From Paracoccaceae bacterium (GTDB lineage Bacteria > Pseudomonadota > Alphaproteobacteria > Rhodobacterales > Rhodobacteraceae): DNA of 64,000 nt. Positions within the stretch are counted from its first letter, which is position 1; every line of letters begins with the position of its first letter. A model generated the notes under the pieces. The model was not told where the DNA came from. It saw only the letters and a program-made list of their open reading frames with translations, and did not search any database. The stretch lies in contig JACONJ010000021.1 in the NCBI GenBank assembly GCA_014323785.1, forward strand, positions 1 through 64,000, written 5' to 3'. Made by a program: the position numbers and the translations under genes. Positions 25,170-33,418 of the stretch are shown one piece after another.

Positions 25170-26816
25170 ATGACAAACGAAACGACAATGCCGGACCCAT
25201 GCGCCGCCGCCTTCAGCGTGTTGGCTTTCATCCTGAAGGCGCACGGCCTGAAGGCAGAAGACACCACGGACGACGCGGATGGCCAGGGGCTGACACCGGA
25301 AGAACAGGAAGATCAGCTGGTCCGCGCGTATTTGCATCAGCGCGAGCGGAACCGCACGCGCGGACGGCCCGAAGGCGCAGAAGAACCGGACATACCCGCC
25401 AGCGAGGCCGCCCCCCCCCCCCCAGATCGCCCCACGCCCGCCGTCCCCGACGGCAAGGACGTGAACGCACCTGACACGGCCAGAGCCTTTGCCGATCCTG
25501 ACACGAAGGACAGGGAGGCCGCGGCCCCCCCGACCGCGGTGGCCAAACCAGATTCGGCAGAGAGACCCGAACGCCCTGGCACCGGGCCGCAGGCCAGCCC
25601 TGTACCTTCGGTACCGCCCGAACGTGTATCGCTTCCCAATGCACGGGCAAAAACACCCTACATCGCCCCGCCGCTCAAAGGCTATTTCGACCTGCGGATG
25701 CGCAATGACAACGGCACCGGGCTGGTTCTGGGTGCTGATGGCAGCTTGTCGGCAGAATCGATGCAGGCGGGCGAATACACCATCGATTTGAGCGGCCTCA
25801 AAGATGGGCGCAGGGTATCTGTCCGGGCGCGGTTGTCCGTTATTCCGCGCCCGGAAGATCTTTGGACCTCGGAACCGTCCGATCAGAACGCACCCTTGGC
25901 CAAGCCGGATGAAGCGTTTGAACAGATTGAGGGTGAGGCATTTCTGGTGGCTGCCAGCACACGCGGGCGCAGCCATGCCAGGGAAGGGGCATATCGGGAT
26001 GACCATTTCGCCTTGTCATATGATGCGGACAGCGGCTGGCATGTGATGGTGGTTGCCGATGGTGCCGGGTCCGCGCGGTTCAGTCGTGAGGGCAGCCGGG
26101 TGGCCTGTGAAACGGCGTGCCGCGCATTGAAAACGCTTCTGCCGGAAGAGGTGGACCCTGTTGCCCAAACCATGGTGCAGAGCATTGAGGACAGCCACCC
26201 CGGCAATGACGTGCCAGCCCCGGTGGTTAACACTTTGATGCAGACAGCCCGAATGGCCGCGCAAGCACTTGAGCGGCGTGCACAGGAGCTTGAATGTCCG
26301 GCTGCGTATCTGTCCACGACGCTGGCCATCGCCGCTGCAAAGAAGGTGAAGCACCAGTGGCTGCTGCTGAGCTTCTCGGTCGGCGATGGTGGTATCGGTC
26401 TTTGGGATGGCGCGGCGGGCGCGGCGGTTCTTATGTGTCGGCCCGACAGCGGCGAGTTCGCAGGCCAAACGCGGTTCCTGACGCTTGGGGAACTGGATCA
26501 CCCGCACGGCGGGGCATCGCGGGTATTCGTCGAAATACGGGACAGTTTTACCGCATTCATGGCAATGACTGACGGAATCACGGACCCTAAATTCGAGACT
26601 GATGCGGCATTGGCAAACCCGGACAGGTGGCGCACCTTCTGGGAAGATGATCTGACGAAAGCTGTGACATTTGCACGGGATAATACAATCATCAAAGAAC
26701 AGTTCCTAGAATGGATGGAATTCTGGTCGCGGGGCAATCATGATGATCGCACCTTGGCGGTGATGGTGCCGAACACCCCGGCACCCGCCGCCGAAGGAAC
26801 GGGTGAAAGCTCATGA
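25170..26816 (+). CDS. PP2C-family protein phosphatase with a long disordered N-terminal region
   Basis: A 548-residue protein. Residues 1-160 are disordered, acidic and Pro-rich. Residues 160-230 form a small beta domain (GYFDLRMRNDNGTGLVLG). The PP2C domain runs from about 265 to 540 with the metal-binding motifs YRDDHFAL, VVADGAGSARFS, GDGGIGLWD, AMTDGITD and NHDDRTLAVMV. It should remove phosphate from Ser/Thr, probably opposing the kinase encoded next, whose start overlaps its stop. A run of 13 C bases lies in the Pro-rich part. Together with the VWA and kinase genes it forms the phospho-signalling triad of Ter systems. Confidence 0.9.
   Translation: MTNETTMPDPCAAAFSVLAFILKAHGLKAEDTTDDADGQGLTPEEQEDQLVRAYLHQRERNRTRGRPEGAEEPDIPASEAAPPPPDRPTPAVPDGKDVNAPDTARAFADPDTKDREAAAPPTAVAKPDSAERPERPGTGPQASPVPSVPPERVSLPNARAKTPYIAPPLKGYFDLRMRNDNGTGLVLGADGSLSAESMQAGEYTIDLSGLKDGRRVSVRARLSVIPRPEDLWTSEPSDQNAPLAKPDEAFEQIEGEAFLVAASTRGRSHAREGAYRDDHFALSYDADSGWHVMVVADGAGSARFSREGSRVACETACRALKTLLPEEVDPVAQTMVQSIEDSHPGNDVPAPVVNTLMQTARMAAQALERRAQELECPAAYLSTTLAIAAAKKVKHQWLLLSFSVGDGGIGLWDGAAGAAVLMCRPDSGEFAGQTRFLTLGELDHPHGGASRVFVEIRDSFTAFMAMTDGITDPKFETDAALANPDRWRTFWEDDLTKAVTFARDNTIIKEQFLEWMEFWSRGNHDDRTLAVMVPNTPAPAAEGTGESS
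25411..25423 (+). repeat. Poly-C tract of 13 bases inside the phosphatase gene
   Basis: Thirteen consecutive C bases encode four prolines within the disordered N-terminal region. A gain or loss of one base would abolish the PP2C domain, so the tract could act as a contingency switch or be prone to sequencing error. Confidence 0.9.
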
Positions 26817-28303
26817 ACACCATCACGCTGCAGGCGGATTCCGGGCGGACCATTGAGTTTACGAATGAGATCAAAGCCTCCGGGGCGATGAAGGACGTCT
26901 ATTTCAGCCCGGACCGAACATATGCGGTTGGGGTGTTCCGCGACAAGGCAAGCGCAGAACTCAAAGAGCGTATGCGGGAGATTGTTACCCGCTACCGTGC
27001 GAATCTTTTTGATCAGGATGGCGGAAAGTTCTGGCAGCAGCATTTCTGCTGGCCCACGGACATTGTCTGTCATAACGGGCGCTTGGGTGTTGTGGCACCC
27101 TTTTTTGATAAGGATTTCTTCTTTGAACACGGATCAAAAAATAATGACATGCTCAATATTCGCGGCAAGGACAAGGAAGGCAAATGGTTTGCCTCTGCCT
27201 CCAATCGCGAAAAATTTCTGGATCCGCGCGAAAAGGGCAATTGGCTGACGCACCTTAAAATCTGTCTGTCGATTGCGCGGGCGGTGCGCAGGCTGCATAT
27301 GGCGGGCTTGGCACATAGCGATCTGAGCTACAAGAATGTGCTGGTGGACCCCACAAAGGGCCGGGCCTGCCTGATTGATATTGATGGTCTGGTGGTGCCC
27401 GGCAAATACCCGCCGGATGTGGCAGGCACACCGGATTTCATCGCCCCCGAGGTCATCGCCACGCAGCATCTGGATAAGACTGACCCGAACCGGGCACTGC
27501 CCTCGCGCTTGACCGACCGGCACGCGCTGGCGGTTCTGATTTACATGTATCTCTTCTACCGCCACCCCCTGCGGGGTGCAAAGGTGTTTGACCCGGATCC
27601 CGTCAGGGATGAAGAGCTCGGGATGGGTACGCACGCCCTGTTCGTGGAACATCCGTCCGATGCGGGCAACCGCGTGCGGCGCACGGACTTGCGCCCGCAG
27701 GCACTGCCATGGGGCGACCCGGCGGAACGGCCCTACACAATGGCTGGCCCTCTGCTAAAAGACCTGTTTGACAAGGCTTTTATCACAGGTCTGCACACGC
27801 CCGACGACCGGCCATCGGCGGCCGACTGGGAAAATGCGCTGGTGCGCACGCTGGACATGATCCAGCCATGTTCGGCCCGATGCGATATAGGCTGGTATGT
27901 CTTTGACAATTCCCGCTCGCCTGTCTGCCCGCATTGTGGCACCCCCTATCGTGGCAAACTGCCGGTGCTGAACCTCTATTCCAGCCGCACATCGGGCCAG
28001 TATCGTCCGGACAACCACCGCCTGATGGTGTGGGACGGGCAGTCGCTGTTTCCGTGGCACGCCGACCGCAGCCTCTATCCGAATGAACACCTGGAAGACC
28101 GGCACAAGCACCGCGTTGGCTATTTTCAATTCCACGATGGCGACTGGCACCTGGTCAACGAAGGCCTGCAGGGTATGAAAGACATCACGGGTTGCCGCGA
28201 CATTCCGGTCGGTGGCAGTGTCACGCTGGCCGATAGTAAGCAGATTCTGTTATCCGGTGGGCAGGCTGGGCGGCTGGTTCAGGTTCAGATGGCGGGCAGC
28301 TAG
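26813..28303 (+). CDS. Protein kinase-like protein with C-terminal zinc ribbon (Ter-system kinase)
   Basis: A 496-residue protein. The kinase fold is recognisable from the catalytic loop HSDLSYKNVLVD (about 167), the metal-binding DIDG (about 190) in place of DFG, and GTPDFIAPEV in place of the APE segment. The glycine loop is weak (SGAMKDVYFSP). A zinc ribbon follows at about 353-378 (CSARCDIGW...CPHCGTPY). The last 110 residues are a beta-rich domain. It overlaps the PP2C gene by ATGA and completes the VWA-phosphatase-kinase triad. Its stop shares CTAG with the stop of the opposite-strand lyase gene. Confidence 0.85.
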   Translation: MNTITLQADSGRTIEFTNEIKASGAMKDVYFSPDRTYAVGVFRDKASAELKERMREIVTRYRANLFDQDGGKFWQQHFCWPTDIVCHNGRLGVVAPFFDKDFFFEHGSKNNDMLNIRGKDKEGKWFASASNREKFLDPREKGNWLTHLKICLSIARAVRRLHMAGLAHSDLSYKNVLVDPTKGRACLIDIDGLVVPGKYPPDVAGTPDFIAPEVIATQHLDKTDPNRALPSRLTDRHALAVLIYMYLFYRHPLRGAKVFDPDPVRDEELGMGTHALFVEHPSDAGNRVRRTDLRPQALPWGDPAERPYTMAGPLLKDLFDKAFITGLHTPDDRPSAADWENALVRTLDMIQPCSARCDIGWYVFDNSRSPVCPHCGTPYRGKLPVLNLYSSRTSGQYRPDNHRLMVWDGQSLFPWHADRSLYPNEHLEDRHKHRVGYFQFHDGDWHLVNEGLQGMKDITGCRDIPVGGSVTLADSKQILLSGGQAGRLVQVQMAGS

Positions 28304-29190
28304 GATCGCTTTTGGCCAAACGCCTCGGCGCGGGCCACGGTGCGGGTGGCCCAGGCGCGGTGCGTGGACGGCTCGCACATCGTGCCACCCGTTCGGAACA
28401 CCGCCTTCGCGTCAGAATCCAAAATGGCGGAAGCTTGCCTAAGATCTTCGGATGACACCCGAAACGCGTCCTCGATGATGCGCACCTGTTCCGGATGGAT
28501 GGCGGTCTTGGACACAAAGCCAGAGGCCGCATCGCGCTCGGCTTCCCGCTTCAATGTGTCCGCATCGTCGATAATGTCGAACACTGGCGCGGCTACCGGA
28601 TAACCTGCAGAGATAAACATCGAAGACATCATCGACAGAACCCATCCCAACGGTCCCTCCCAAGAGGTCACACCGCGCTGGCGGCGCAGGCCAAGTGCCC
28701 CCAGCAGATCATTTCCACCAAGGCGGATGGCGGAAATACGGCCGCAATCATGGCGGGCAAGAGCATCGCGGACGGCGGCAACCTGGCTCGGGTCAAAATA
28801 AATCGCGCTTTCCAGCGTTGGCATAAGGAACAGCCCCGCACCCCGGGTAATGTCAAGCCACGCGGCAGCTGTGTCGGGCATCACCTTGGGCGCGACAAAG
28901 CCATCGAATTTCCGGATGTTGCGAAACCCGGCCAGAGTCCGCGCCATATCAAGCGACCGGGGCCGGATATAGACCTGCGCAGCGCAGGAAAACGGCCCGG
29001 CCTGGCACAGCGTCCGCACCTGGTCCACACCGCGCCGCACGTCGTAATCATGCAGTGCATCCTCAAGGCACAGCACAATGGACGATGCGGGCGCGGACAT
29101 ACGGCCGAACAGAAAGTCTTCCATCTTCGGGTGGATGACGGGCATGTAAAGGGTCGCGCCAAGCGCGTAGCCCCGAAAGGAATCGCGCAT
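28300..29190 (-). CDS. CitE-like C-C bond lyase (TIM barrel) of Ter biosynthetic module
   Basis: A 296-residue HpcH/HpaI/CitE-type TIM barrel. The ATG at 29190 overlaps the stop of the phosphoribosyltransferase gene (TGATG). Motifs include GATLYMPVIHP at the N-terminus, LCLEDAL (acidic metal ligand region), VAPKVMP, MPTLESA and AIRLGGNDLLG, then KTAIHPEQV near the end. The Ter-associated branch of this superfamily is thought to cleave or form a C-C bond during assembly of a nucleoside-like compound. It is the last gene of a four-gene minus-strand operon and is convergent with the kinase gene. Confidence 0.87.
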   Translation of the reverse strand: MRDSFRGYALGATLYMPVIHPKMEDFLFGRMSAPASSIVLCLEDALHDYDVRRGVDQVRTLCQAGPFSCAAQVYIRPRSLDMARTLAGFRNIRKFDGFVAPKVMPDTAAAWLDITRGAGLFLMPTLESAIYFDPSQVAAVRDALARHDCGRISAIRLGGNDLLGALGLRRQRGVTSWEGPLGWVLSMMSSMFISAGYPVAAPVFDIIDDADTLKREAERDAASGFVSKTAIHPEQVRIIEDAFRVSSEDLRQASAILDSDAKAVFRTGGTMCEPSTHRAWATRTVARAEAFGQKRS

Positions 29191-30296
29191 CAGGACACCT
29201 TCTTGATCAGTGTGATGGCCCGGTAAGGGCCGGTTGTTCGGGTGCATTCGACAATGGGGACCGCGTCCGTGCGACACAGATGGACTATGGCTGCCGCATC
29301 CGGGTCAGACGCATCGCGCAGGAATACGCGGTCAGGCCGGCGGCGCAGCACGGCGCGGGTGGCCTCGGCCAACCCTGGCTTGATCCGGTTCGGATTGTCA
29401 ACATCATGGGCGCGGATGATGGCCCCCATGCAATCGGTGGTCGCCGCGCGAAGCTGCGCAAGATGGTCCGCGTCAAATAGAATCGGCAGTGCCTCTGGCT
29501 GTGCGGCGGCCACGCATCGGGACACGGCGTTGACAAACCGCCTTGAGATATCCATATCGCGCAGATGGTCCACGGACATGGCCCCGTGAAAGTCGTTCGG
29601 GCCGACCACACGGGCATTCAAAATTGAACGGCTGATCAGGCCAGAGATATTCGCGCCCAGAATACCAGACGGAATAAGCCAGTCGTCATGGCTACCCGAA
29701 ACTGTGGCAAAACCACCAGGGTCCGCAAGCACGGCCAGTTCCGGCGCACCCGCGCGGCCAAGATTGGCCCAGCTGGTTCGCAATTCGCGGCTTATGGCAC
29801 CTTTCCCGGTCCATCCGTCCACAAAGATTACGCCGTCCGGGTCGCGCCGGGCAAAGATATAGGCCATCGCGTTTGCATCAAGGCCCCGGTCACGGATGAT
29901 CGACACGCCGTAATGGATGCTGTCAAGCCCCAGCCCCTTGAGTGCGCGGTGAAGAAGCACGCCATAGGGTACACCCGCCCGCACCAGGGAGCACAGCGTG
30001 ATCTCGCACGGTAAGGTTCTCTGCCCCACCTTGTCGGCGATGGTTGCGGCGATGCGGGCGATATCGGTTCCCATGCGCCGGGTACTGCGCCTAAAAGCGT
30101 CTTCAAAAATCTCAAGATACCGCGCATCGGGACGGCGTTCTTCCGAGATCATCTCGGAATAATGCGCAGCACCTGTTTGGATCAGGCGTTCTTTTGCGCG
30201 GATGCCGGTCGCGGCCATGTGAACCGGTTTCAGCAGGAATGTAACATCGTCGAGATCATAGGAACCCGACAGCAGGCGACCACTGGCATCCCGCAT
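29190..30296 (-). CDS. Phosphoribosyltransferase-like protein with PELOTA-type C-terminal domain (PRTase_1, 'StiP' family)
   Basis: A 368-residue protein. The N-terminal two thirds resemble the PRTase_1 family, sometimes annotated as 'cysteine protease StiP', with SLVRAGVPYGVLLHRAL, GVSIIRDRGLD and GVIFVDGWTGKGAI as the likely PRPP-binding region. The C-terminal 90 residues (from about RAVLRRRPDRVFLRDASD) look like the PELOTA RNA-binding domain fused to this family in Ter operons. It should act on a base or nucleotide-like substrate. Three bases separate it from the HAD gene upstream and it overlaps the lyase gene downstream. Confidence 0.85.
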   Translation of the reverse strand: MRDASGRLLSGSYDLDDVTFLLKPVHMAATGIRAKERLIQTGAAHYSEMISEERRPDARYLEIFEDAFRRSTRRMGTDIARIAATIADKVGQRTLPCEITLCSLVRAGVPYGVLLHRALKGLGLDSIHYGVSIIRDRGLDANAMAYIFARRDPDGVIFVDGWTGKGAISRELRTSWANLGRAGAPELAVLADPGGFATVSGSHDDWLIPSGILGANISGLISRSILNARVVGPNDFHGAMSVDHLRDMDISRRFVNAVSRCVAAAQPEALPILFDADHLAQLRAATTDCMGAIIRAHDVDNPNRIKPGLAEATRAVLRRRPDRVFLRDASDPDAAAIVHLCRTDAVPIVECTRTTGPYRAITLIKKVS

Positions 30297-30299
30297 GGG

Positions 30300-31040
30300 T
30301 CAAACCTCCAGGCGCGTCTTTGTGATTTGCGAATCGGACGGGGCCACCATCATCTGGCACAGCCGCATGAAAGGCAGATCACTTATGCTGTCGCCCATCC
30401 CCCAGATCGGGCGCCTGTCCGTGTTCGAAAGCCGCCTGAGCAGCTCTTCAACAGCGTCGCTTTTGGCAAGACCTTTGGGGGTAAAGGATAAATTGCGCCC
30501 GTTTCGGTGAAACACAAGGTCGGTCCCGACCTGGGCACGGCAGCACCCTTCGGCTTCATCCAGCACCGTCCGGGGTGTTCCGACACTGATCTTGGCAACG
30601 AAATACACGGGCGTTTGCGCCTCGCGCACCAGCCAGCACCGCAATGCCCCCCTGTCAGCAAGCGCGGATACTGCACCCTGCAACGCGGAAAACGCGTGCG
30701 CATGCTGCGCCGAAATTCTGGCGGTGCGCGCCGCCCAGGCGGGATCGTGCGCACCGTCGGGCGTGATGATTGCGCCGCCGTTAGAGCAGATTTTGTAATC
30801 TGTGAACCGTATCGTGGTGCGCGCCAGCACCTCGGAACTGCGCGCGGTGGTTGGAATAAGGCGCGTGCTATCCAAAAGCCATTGCACGGTCGCTGCCTGC
30901 GCCTCGGTCATGTAGGAATGGCTGCCATTCGTGGCGTGCGCGGCAAGCCGCCATGTGCGCACCGGGCCGGGCATTTTGCGCGCTGTCTGAAACAGCGTAT
31001 CGTCAAGATCTGCAAACACGACGGGCGAACGGTCAGTCAT
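30300..31040 (-). CDS. HAD-superfamily phosphatase of Ter biosynthetic module
   Basis: A 246-residue HAD hydrolase. Motif I is FADLDDTLFQ (Asp 11 nucleophile, Asp 13), motif II is IPTTARSSE, the conserved Lys lies in FTPKGLAKSDA, and motif IV is WGMGDSISDLPFM. The cap insert between motifs II and III is of the Cof or sucrose-phosphatase type. It probably dephosphorylates the intermediate made by its phosphoribosyltransferase neighbours. It overlaps the upstream PRTase_2 gene by ATGA. Confidence 0.9.
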   Translation of the reverse strand: MTDRSPVVFADLDDTLFQTARKMPGPVRTWRLAAHATNGSHSYMTEAQAATVQWLLDSTRLIPTTARSSEVLARTTIRFTDYKICSNGGAIITPDGAHDPAWAARTARISAQHAHAFSALQGAVSALADRGALRCWLVREAQTPVYFVAKISVGTPRTVLDEAEGCCRAQVGTDLVFHRNGRNLSFTPKGLAKSDAVEELLRRLSNTDRRPIWGMGDSISDLPFMRLCQMMVAPSDSQITKTRLEV

Positions 31041-32254
31041 AACTGTCGCCGCAGGTGCGCCACGCGGGCGTCCTGGTCCACAACGGCAACGGCACCCAGG
31101 GTATCCATCAACACCCCGGGCACACCTTCCATGCCGGTTTCATTGAACAGCACAATCGCATCCCATTCCTCGGGTGCGACGTTGTGCAGATACATCTCCA
31201 GACCAAGTCCGTAATGATCACCAAACACGATTTTGTGCCGGATGGCATCCCCCGGCAGGATCGGGGACCGCGTGGTGGCCGCAAAGCGGGTGTTCGGATA
31301 CCTCTCGGACACGGTTTCGGCGAACAGAAACGGCTCCCACACGTGCTCGCCGGCTCCCAGCACCAAAACGCGGGCATTATGCGGCAGCACGTCAAGGCCC
31401 GCCTCGGACGCGATGCGAAGGGCCCGCCCCGGGATCATCTCCTCGGCATCGGTGCCCGCGATTCCAAAGCGCGCAACCTCCAGCACCGCGCGGCCCGTCG
31501 GGTGCCAGGCGGGGCATTCGGCCGCAATCATGCCGGGCAGCTGTGGTTTGTCCTGCGAATTGTCCGGTTCCCAAAGCCACGCACCGTTGAAAAGCGATAC
31601 AGCGGCCACCTCGGCACCGGGGATGGCCTCTGATACGCTGGCGGCAGCGGACCCTTCGGACCAGTCGGTCAGCGTGGCCAGAACAACACGGTTAAAGCGC
31701 AGGCCCGCCGCATGCATTTTCGCCGCGAGATTGCGAAAGGTCGTGCCCGTGGTGGTTTCGTCATCCACAAGCACCAGGCTGGCCCCCGGCCCATCCTGCA
31801 AAACGCCGTCTTTCGGTGTAAGGATAAGGTGGTCGGACGCGTGCGAATGCGGCTCTTCCATACGGAACCACACATCGCGGGCATGGGGCGCAAAACGCGT
31901 GGTGGCCTGATAACCGATTGCGCGGCGAGGATGTGCACGGTGCAATTCCTGAAACACACCCGCACCAAGCCCAACAGCGGTTTCCGCGTAGCCCATCACA
32001 AAAACCGGTCCGTCAGCAGGAAGTTGATCCAATAATTTGGTGGCCAGTCGTTGCAGCACCGCGCGGTGATCCTTCGGCGCAACCGGAATGTGGCGGCCAA
32101 GCACCGTGGACACGAACAGGAACGCGCGCCTCGGGTTGAGGCGTTCGGCCAGGCAGAACAGATCGGTCGGCTGCCCGGCGGTGGATTTCAAATGCAGAGA
32201 TCCGGCGGTCAGGCGATGCGTCGTCCAATGTGCGCCAGTCAGGGCAGGTATCAT
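31037..32254 (-). CDS. Phosphoribosyltransferase with TRSP domain (PRTase_2/TRSP)
   Basis: A 405-residue protein, first gene of the minus-strand biosynthetic operon. I chose the ATG at 32254, preceded by GGGGA at eight bases; the frame is open for 40 more codons without family character. The PRPP-binding loop is LVLVDDETTTGTTF (about residue 161), with the earlier FVMGYAETAVGLG segment typical of the family. The C-terminal TRSP domain carries VLVLGAGEHVWEPF and TTRSPILPGDAI. Ter operons pair this protein with the PELOTA-type PRTase, the HAD phosphatase and the lyase; all three are present here. Confidence 0.87.
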   Translation of the reverse strand: MIPALTGAHWTTHRLTAGSLHLKSTAGQPTDLFCLAERLNPRRAFLFVSTVLGRHIPVAPKDHRAVLQRLATKLLDQLPADGPVFVMGYAETAVGLGAGVFQELHRAHPRRAIGYQATTRFAPHARDVWFRMEEPHSHASDHLILTPKDGVLQDGPGASLVLVDDETTTGTTFRNLAAKMHAAGLRFNRVVLATLTDWSEGSAAASVSEAIPGAEVAAVSLFNGAWLWEPDNSQDKPQLPGMIAAECPAWHPTGRAVLEVARFGIAGTDAEEMIPGRALRIASEAGLDVLPHNARVLVLGAGEHVWEPFLFAETVSERYPNTRFAATTRSPILPGDAIRHKIVFGDHYGLGLEMYLHNVAPEEWDAIVLFNETGMEGVPGVLMDTLGAVAVVDQDARVAHLRRQL

Positions 32255-32844
32255 ATTTTCGTCCCCAACTGTTTTCAGGGGTGTACCCGAAAGCACCCCC
32301 TGCTGTGCCCGGTTGGCAAGGCAACCGTTGCGGGCAGCATCCATACCAGCGAAATCACCGATGCGGAAGCACACCGCACGGAAGTACCCGCTTGCGGCAC
32401 ACCGGGGCGGCTAACCGCGCACCGCTACACAAGTAGCCCGACACCCTGCGTGTGGCCAAGGAACGCAGTGATGAGAGGCCGGATATTTCTGGACAGCGGC
32501 GACTTGCTGCCTGTCTACACCCATGCAACCTTCCGCTTTGCCCTGTCCCGGTTCGGCTGTGCGGCGTTTGACGATTGTCTGATCGTAGGGACGATGGCCC
32601 CGCAAAGCGGGCCTGCGTCTCAACCACCCTGAAAAGCCCCGCGCAGAAGGCGAACCGCAGCAGGCTGAACAACCTGATCCAATGCATTTTTACCTTCGCC
32701 GGGCTTGATCAAGGTTAGCCGCGCAAAGGCCGCCGCCGCGACTGGTAGGCCAACCACAGCCCCGCTAAACCCTCTGGGCTATCCGTCCTATACACCGCCC
32801 TTACCCTCGCAAAGCCGCCACAGCCCCGCCCACAGCCCCGCAAA
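32255..32844. other. Non-coding stretch between the Ter island and the small minus-strand module
   Basis: About 590 bases. It should hold the promoter of the PRTase_2 operon. Short frames occur (for example 32470-32631 plus strand, 53 codons after AAGGA) but none has recognisable similarity. The right part (32740-32850) is rich in CCGC/CAGCCCCGC short repeats. Confidence 0.4.
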
Positions 32845-32848
32845 CCAA

Positions 32849-32872
32849 AAGGCCAGCATCTCCGCTGGCCTT
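32849..32872 (-). terminator. Rho-independent terminator of the small minus-strand module
   Basis: On the minus strand, AAGGCCAGC, a six-base loop and GCTGGCCTT form a perfect 9-bp stem that runs into TTTTGGTTTG. It lies about 50 bases after the 60-aa protein gene and supports that gene being transcribed. Confidence 0.8.
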
Positions 32873-32919
32873 CCCGGCAGGCATCGCAATGCCTTCCACG
32901 CCCCCGGCGGGGGCGGCGG

Positions 32920-33102
32920 TCACTTGCAGTGCAGTTCAAACAACTCGGCCAATTCCTTTTCCTTGGTCCCGTCAGCCAAATGTTTGATAGCCAGCAGTAA
33001 CTTCATGCTTTCAGGTTGATCAGTTTGATCGTTCAATGCAAGCCACGAATCTGCGATCATGGCGTGGTTCGCAAGCAGCAGTCGACAGGTCTCTTGATCC
33101 AT
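32920..33102 (-). CDS. Small hypothetical protein (60 aa)
   Basis: I do not recognise this 60-residue acidic, helical protein (MDQETCRLLLANHAMIADSW ... ELAELFELHCK). A GGAG lies eight bases before the ATG, and a strong terminator follows the stop, which argues that it is real. It lies 316 bases downstream of the DUF1828-like gene on the same strand and may be the last gene of that module or have its own promoter. Confidence 0.6.
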   Translation of the reverse strand: MDQETCRLLLANHAMIADSWLALNDQTDQPESMKLLLAIKHLADGTKEKELAELFELHCK

Positions 33103-33418
33103 CAGTTCACTCCGTTTTCTTGGGCTGCCATCATCGGGCCGGATGCGCCCTTCATTTCCCGGCGACGGGGCAGGTTTCCCCGCCCCGTTTCGGCTTCATG
33201 CTGCTTCCGACTCCAGATTCCGTCAATCTGTCAAGATTCGGGGCCATCCACTCATCCGCGAAGGACAGGTTCAGCCAGCCCGTCACCCCGCGCGAATGAT
33301 TTCTGGTGCTGCTCAAGGCAATTGACGAATCTGTTGGCCAGGTCAGCATGGAAAATCTGTACGCGGACTACGGGACACCCATCCGGTTTCCAGTATTTTT
33401 GACAAAGACACTCTTATG
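33103..33418. other. Intergenic stretch with one GC hairpin
   Basis: About 316 bases between two minus-strand genes. ACGGGGC (33165-33171) and GCCCCGT (33182-33188) form a 7-bp stem with a ten-base loop and no U-run. No gene seen. Confidence 0.4.

Noticed and set aside
32470..32631. 53-codon plus-strand frame after AAGGA
   Set aside because: No recognisable similarity and biased composition in the second half; start context alone is not enough.
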